From NCBI RefSeq assembly GCF_014648995.1, contig NZ_BMSE01000005.1, forward strand, positions 310,001 through 374,000: DNA of 64,000 nt, read 5' to 3'. This DNA comes from Streptomyces massasporeus (lineage in GTDB: Bacteria > Actinomycetota > Actinomycetes > Streptomycetales > Streptomycetaceae). Within the stretch, counting starts at the first letter, position 1, and every line of letters starts with the position of its first letter. Position numbers and translations under genes: made by a program. Below the pieces are notes generated by a model, which saw only the letters and a list, made by a program, of their open reading frames with translations, had not been told where the DNA came from and ran no database searches. Positions 62,505-64,000 of this stretch are shown one piece after another.

Positions 62505-64000
62505 CCCGCTGCCGCTCCTCCTCCGCCAGGACGTCCGCCACCTCGGCATCCGTCGCGGCGGCCAGCCTCTCATGGGCGGCACGGCTCTCGGGCGGCTCGA
62601 TGCTGATGCGCGGCATGCGCTTGTCCAGCCAGCGGGGCAGCCACCAGTTGGCGCCGCCGAGCAGGTGCATGAGGGCCGGGACGAGGAGGGTGCGCAGGAC
62701 GAACGCGTCGAGGGCGACGGCGGCGGCCAGGGCGATGCCGAACATGGCGATCACGCGGTCGCCACTGAGGACGAAGGCCAGGAAAACGGAGATCATGATG
62801 ACCGCCGCCGAGTTGATCACCCGGCTGGTCTCGGCGAGGCCGACGCGCACGGCCCGCCGGTTGTCGCCGGTCTCCAGCCACTCCTCGTACATCCGGCTGA
62901 CCAGGAAGACCTGGTAGTCCATGGAGAGGCCGAAGAGCACCGACACCATGATCACGGGCAGGAAGGGTTCGATGGGCCCCGCGCTGCCCAGGCCGAGCAG
63001 TTCGCTGCCCCAGCCCCACTGGAAGATCGCGACCACGACTCCGAAGGCGGAGGCCACGGCGGCGACGTTCATCGCGGCGGCCTTCAGCGGGATGCCGACG
63101 GACCGGAAGGCCAGCAGGAGCAGCAGACAGCCCAGGCCGATGACGGCCCCGACGAAGACCGGCAGCTTGGAGACGATGACGTCGGCGAAGTCGTCGTAGC
63201 CGGCCGTCATGCCGCCCACCTGCACATCGAGCGAGGTGCCCGACTCGGCGCGCGGCAGCACCTCGCCGCGCAGCCGGTCGACGAGGTCGCTGGTGTGCTG
63301 CGACTGCGGGGAGGACTCCGGGACGACGGTGAGGTAGGCGGTGTGGCCGCCGGAGTCGAAGGTCACGGGGGTCACCGAGGCGACGCCGTCGGTGGCGCGC
63401 AGGGTGCCGTCGAGGTTGTCCAGGGCGAGCTTGTCGTCGGCTCCGTCGACCTTGGTGACGAGGGTGAGCGGGCCGTTCACGCCCGGGCCGAAGCCGTCGG
63501 CGAGCAGGTCGTAGGCCTGGCGGGTGGTGGCGGTCTTCGGGCCGTTGCCCTGGTCGGAGGTGCCCAGGTGCAGGGAGAAGGTGGGCAGTGCGAGGACGCC
63601 CATGACGACCAGGGCGACCGCGCCGAGCACCTTGGGGTGGCGTTCCACGAAGGCCGACCAGCGGGCCGCGAATCCGGTGGGCAGCTCGGGTTCGGGCCCG
63701 TGCTCCGCGAGGCGGCGGCGCTCGCGGCGGCTGAGCGCGCGCATGCCTATGAAGGACAGCAGGGCGGGCAGCAGGGTCACGGAGGCGGCGACGGTGAGGA
63801 TGACGGTGAGGCTCGCCGCTATGGCGACGCCGTTGAGGAAGCTCAGCCGCAGGATCAGCATGCCGAGCAGGGCGATGCAAACGGTCGCGCCCGCGAAGAC
63901 GACGGCCCGTCCGGTGGTCGCGACGGCGTTCGTGGCGGCCTCGGTGACGGACAGCCCGCGCTTCAGCCCGCGCCGGTGTCTGGTGACGATGAACAGCGCG
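62482..64000 (-). CDS. MMPL family transporter, 3' part (start beyond window)
   Basis: About 506 C-terminal residues of an RND/MMPL exporter; the frame stays open to the window edge. Visible: TTGRAVVFAGATVCIALLGM, helix LNGVAIAASLTVILTVAASV, an extracytoplasmic domain (about 180 residues) with TTRQAYDLLADGFGPGVNGP, and the second helix block with MVSVLFGLSMDYQVFLVSRM, the Asp-Tyr signature used for proton coupling. The end is a cytoplasmic tail rich in Glu/Arg. MMPL proteins export lipids or metabolites; substrate unknown. Confidence 0.93.
   Translation of the reverse strand, partial: ALFIVTRHRRGLKRGLSVTEAATNAVATTGRAVVFAGATVCIALLGMLILRLSFLNGVAIAASLTVILTVAASVTLLPALLSFIGMRALSRRERRRLAEHGPEPELPTGFAARWSAFVERHPKVLGAVALVVMGVLALPTFSLHLGTSDQGNGPKTATTRQAYDLLADGFGPGVNGPLTLVTKVDGADDKLALDNLDGTLRATDGVASVTPVTFDSGGHTAYLTVVPESSPQSQHTSDLVDRLRGEVLPRAESGTSLDVQVGGMTAGYDDFADVIVSKLPVFVGAVIGLGCLLLLLAFRSVGIPLKAAAMNVAAVASAFGVVVAIFQWGWGSELLGLGSAGPIEPFLPVIMVSVLFGLSMDYQVFLVSRMYEEWLETGDNRRAVRVGLAETSRVINSAAVIMISVFLAFVLSGDRVIAMFGIALAAAVALDAFVLRTLLVPALMHLLGGANWWLPRWLDKRMPRISIEPPESRAAHERLAAATDAEVADVLAEEERQRDVRDIPG

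Overview
The window is chromosomal DNA of a Streptomyces or very close relative. It has very high GC with a near-uniform G/C third codon position and many GTG/TTG starts. The families are typical of the genus: DUF6191- and DUF6332-like small proteins, mycothiol-dependent isomerase family, F420/deazaflavin family, LuxR-type large ATPase regulators. The block ilvB-ilvN-ilvC / serA / pruA / leuB-ilvE is arranged as in streptomycetes. I saw no tRNA, rRNA, CRISPR array, insertion sequence or prophage.

Region by region: 1-5.5 kb is a dipeptide/oligopeptide ABC transporter operon, with the first permease cut by the window edge. 5.5-12.7 kb holds a metallo-beta-lactamase-fold hydrolase, an M20 dipeptidase, a geranylgeranyl-reductase-type flavoprotein, an F420-type nitroreductase-fold protein divergent from a TetR regulator, and a two-component system. 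12.7-24.7 kb is a mosaic of MFS exporters with their regulators (MarR), short-chain and Gfo/Idh oxidoreductases, a GCS2-family ligase, a ThuA protein, a MerR/methyltransferase pair and a secreted lipoprotein carbonic anhydrase. 24.8-32.8 kb is a coherent sugar-catabolic locus: LacI regulator, a 1,316-residue cytoplasmic GH106-like glycosidase, an MFS transporter and an arabinose/fucose-isomerase-fold protein. All three of its promoters carry the same AACGTTTTTC-type operator.

32.9-50.8 kb is amino-acid metabolism: leuB-ilvE, proline degradation (proline dehydrogenase and pruA, divergent from a PucR regulator), serA and ilvBNC. ilvBNC has a 13-residue leader peptide and a Rho-independent attenuator. 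Interspersed are a secreted metallophosphoesterase, an AAC(2')-I-like acetyltransferase, a HAD phosphatase with an apparent frameshift, and a TetR/MFS exporter pair. 50.8-64 kb has a membrane PAS-GGDEF-EAL protein with an intact GGDEF, a degenerate EAL and a TTA codon. It is followed by a hydroxyacid dehydrogenase, an aldo/keto reductase, a lipoprotein sugar dehydrogenase, a large LuxR-type regulator carrying an in-frame palindromic repeat, two small conserved proteins, a membrane protein, a GNAT enzyme and the 3' part of an MMPL transporter.

The best candidate for an undescribed system is the LacI-controlled glycoside locus. Other points of interest are the tandem 19-bp-spaced TetR operators, the 33-bp minisatellite in the PucR linker, and the bldA/c-di-GMP connection at the GGDEF-EAL gene. 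Gene-family names come from motif recognition by eye. No database search was run, and numbers of Streptomyces coelicolor genes mentioned are from memory.
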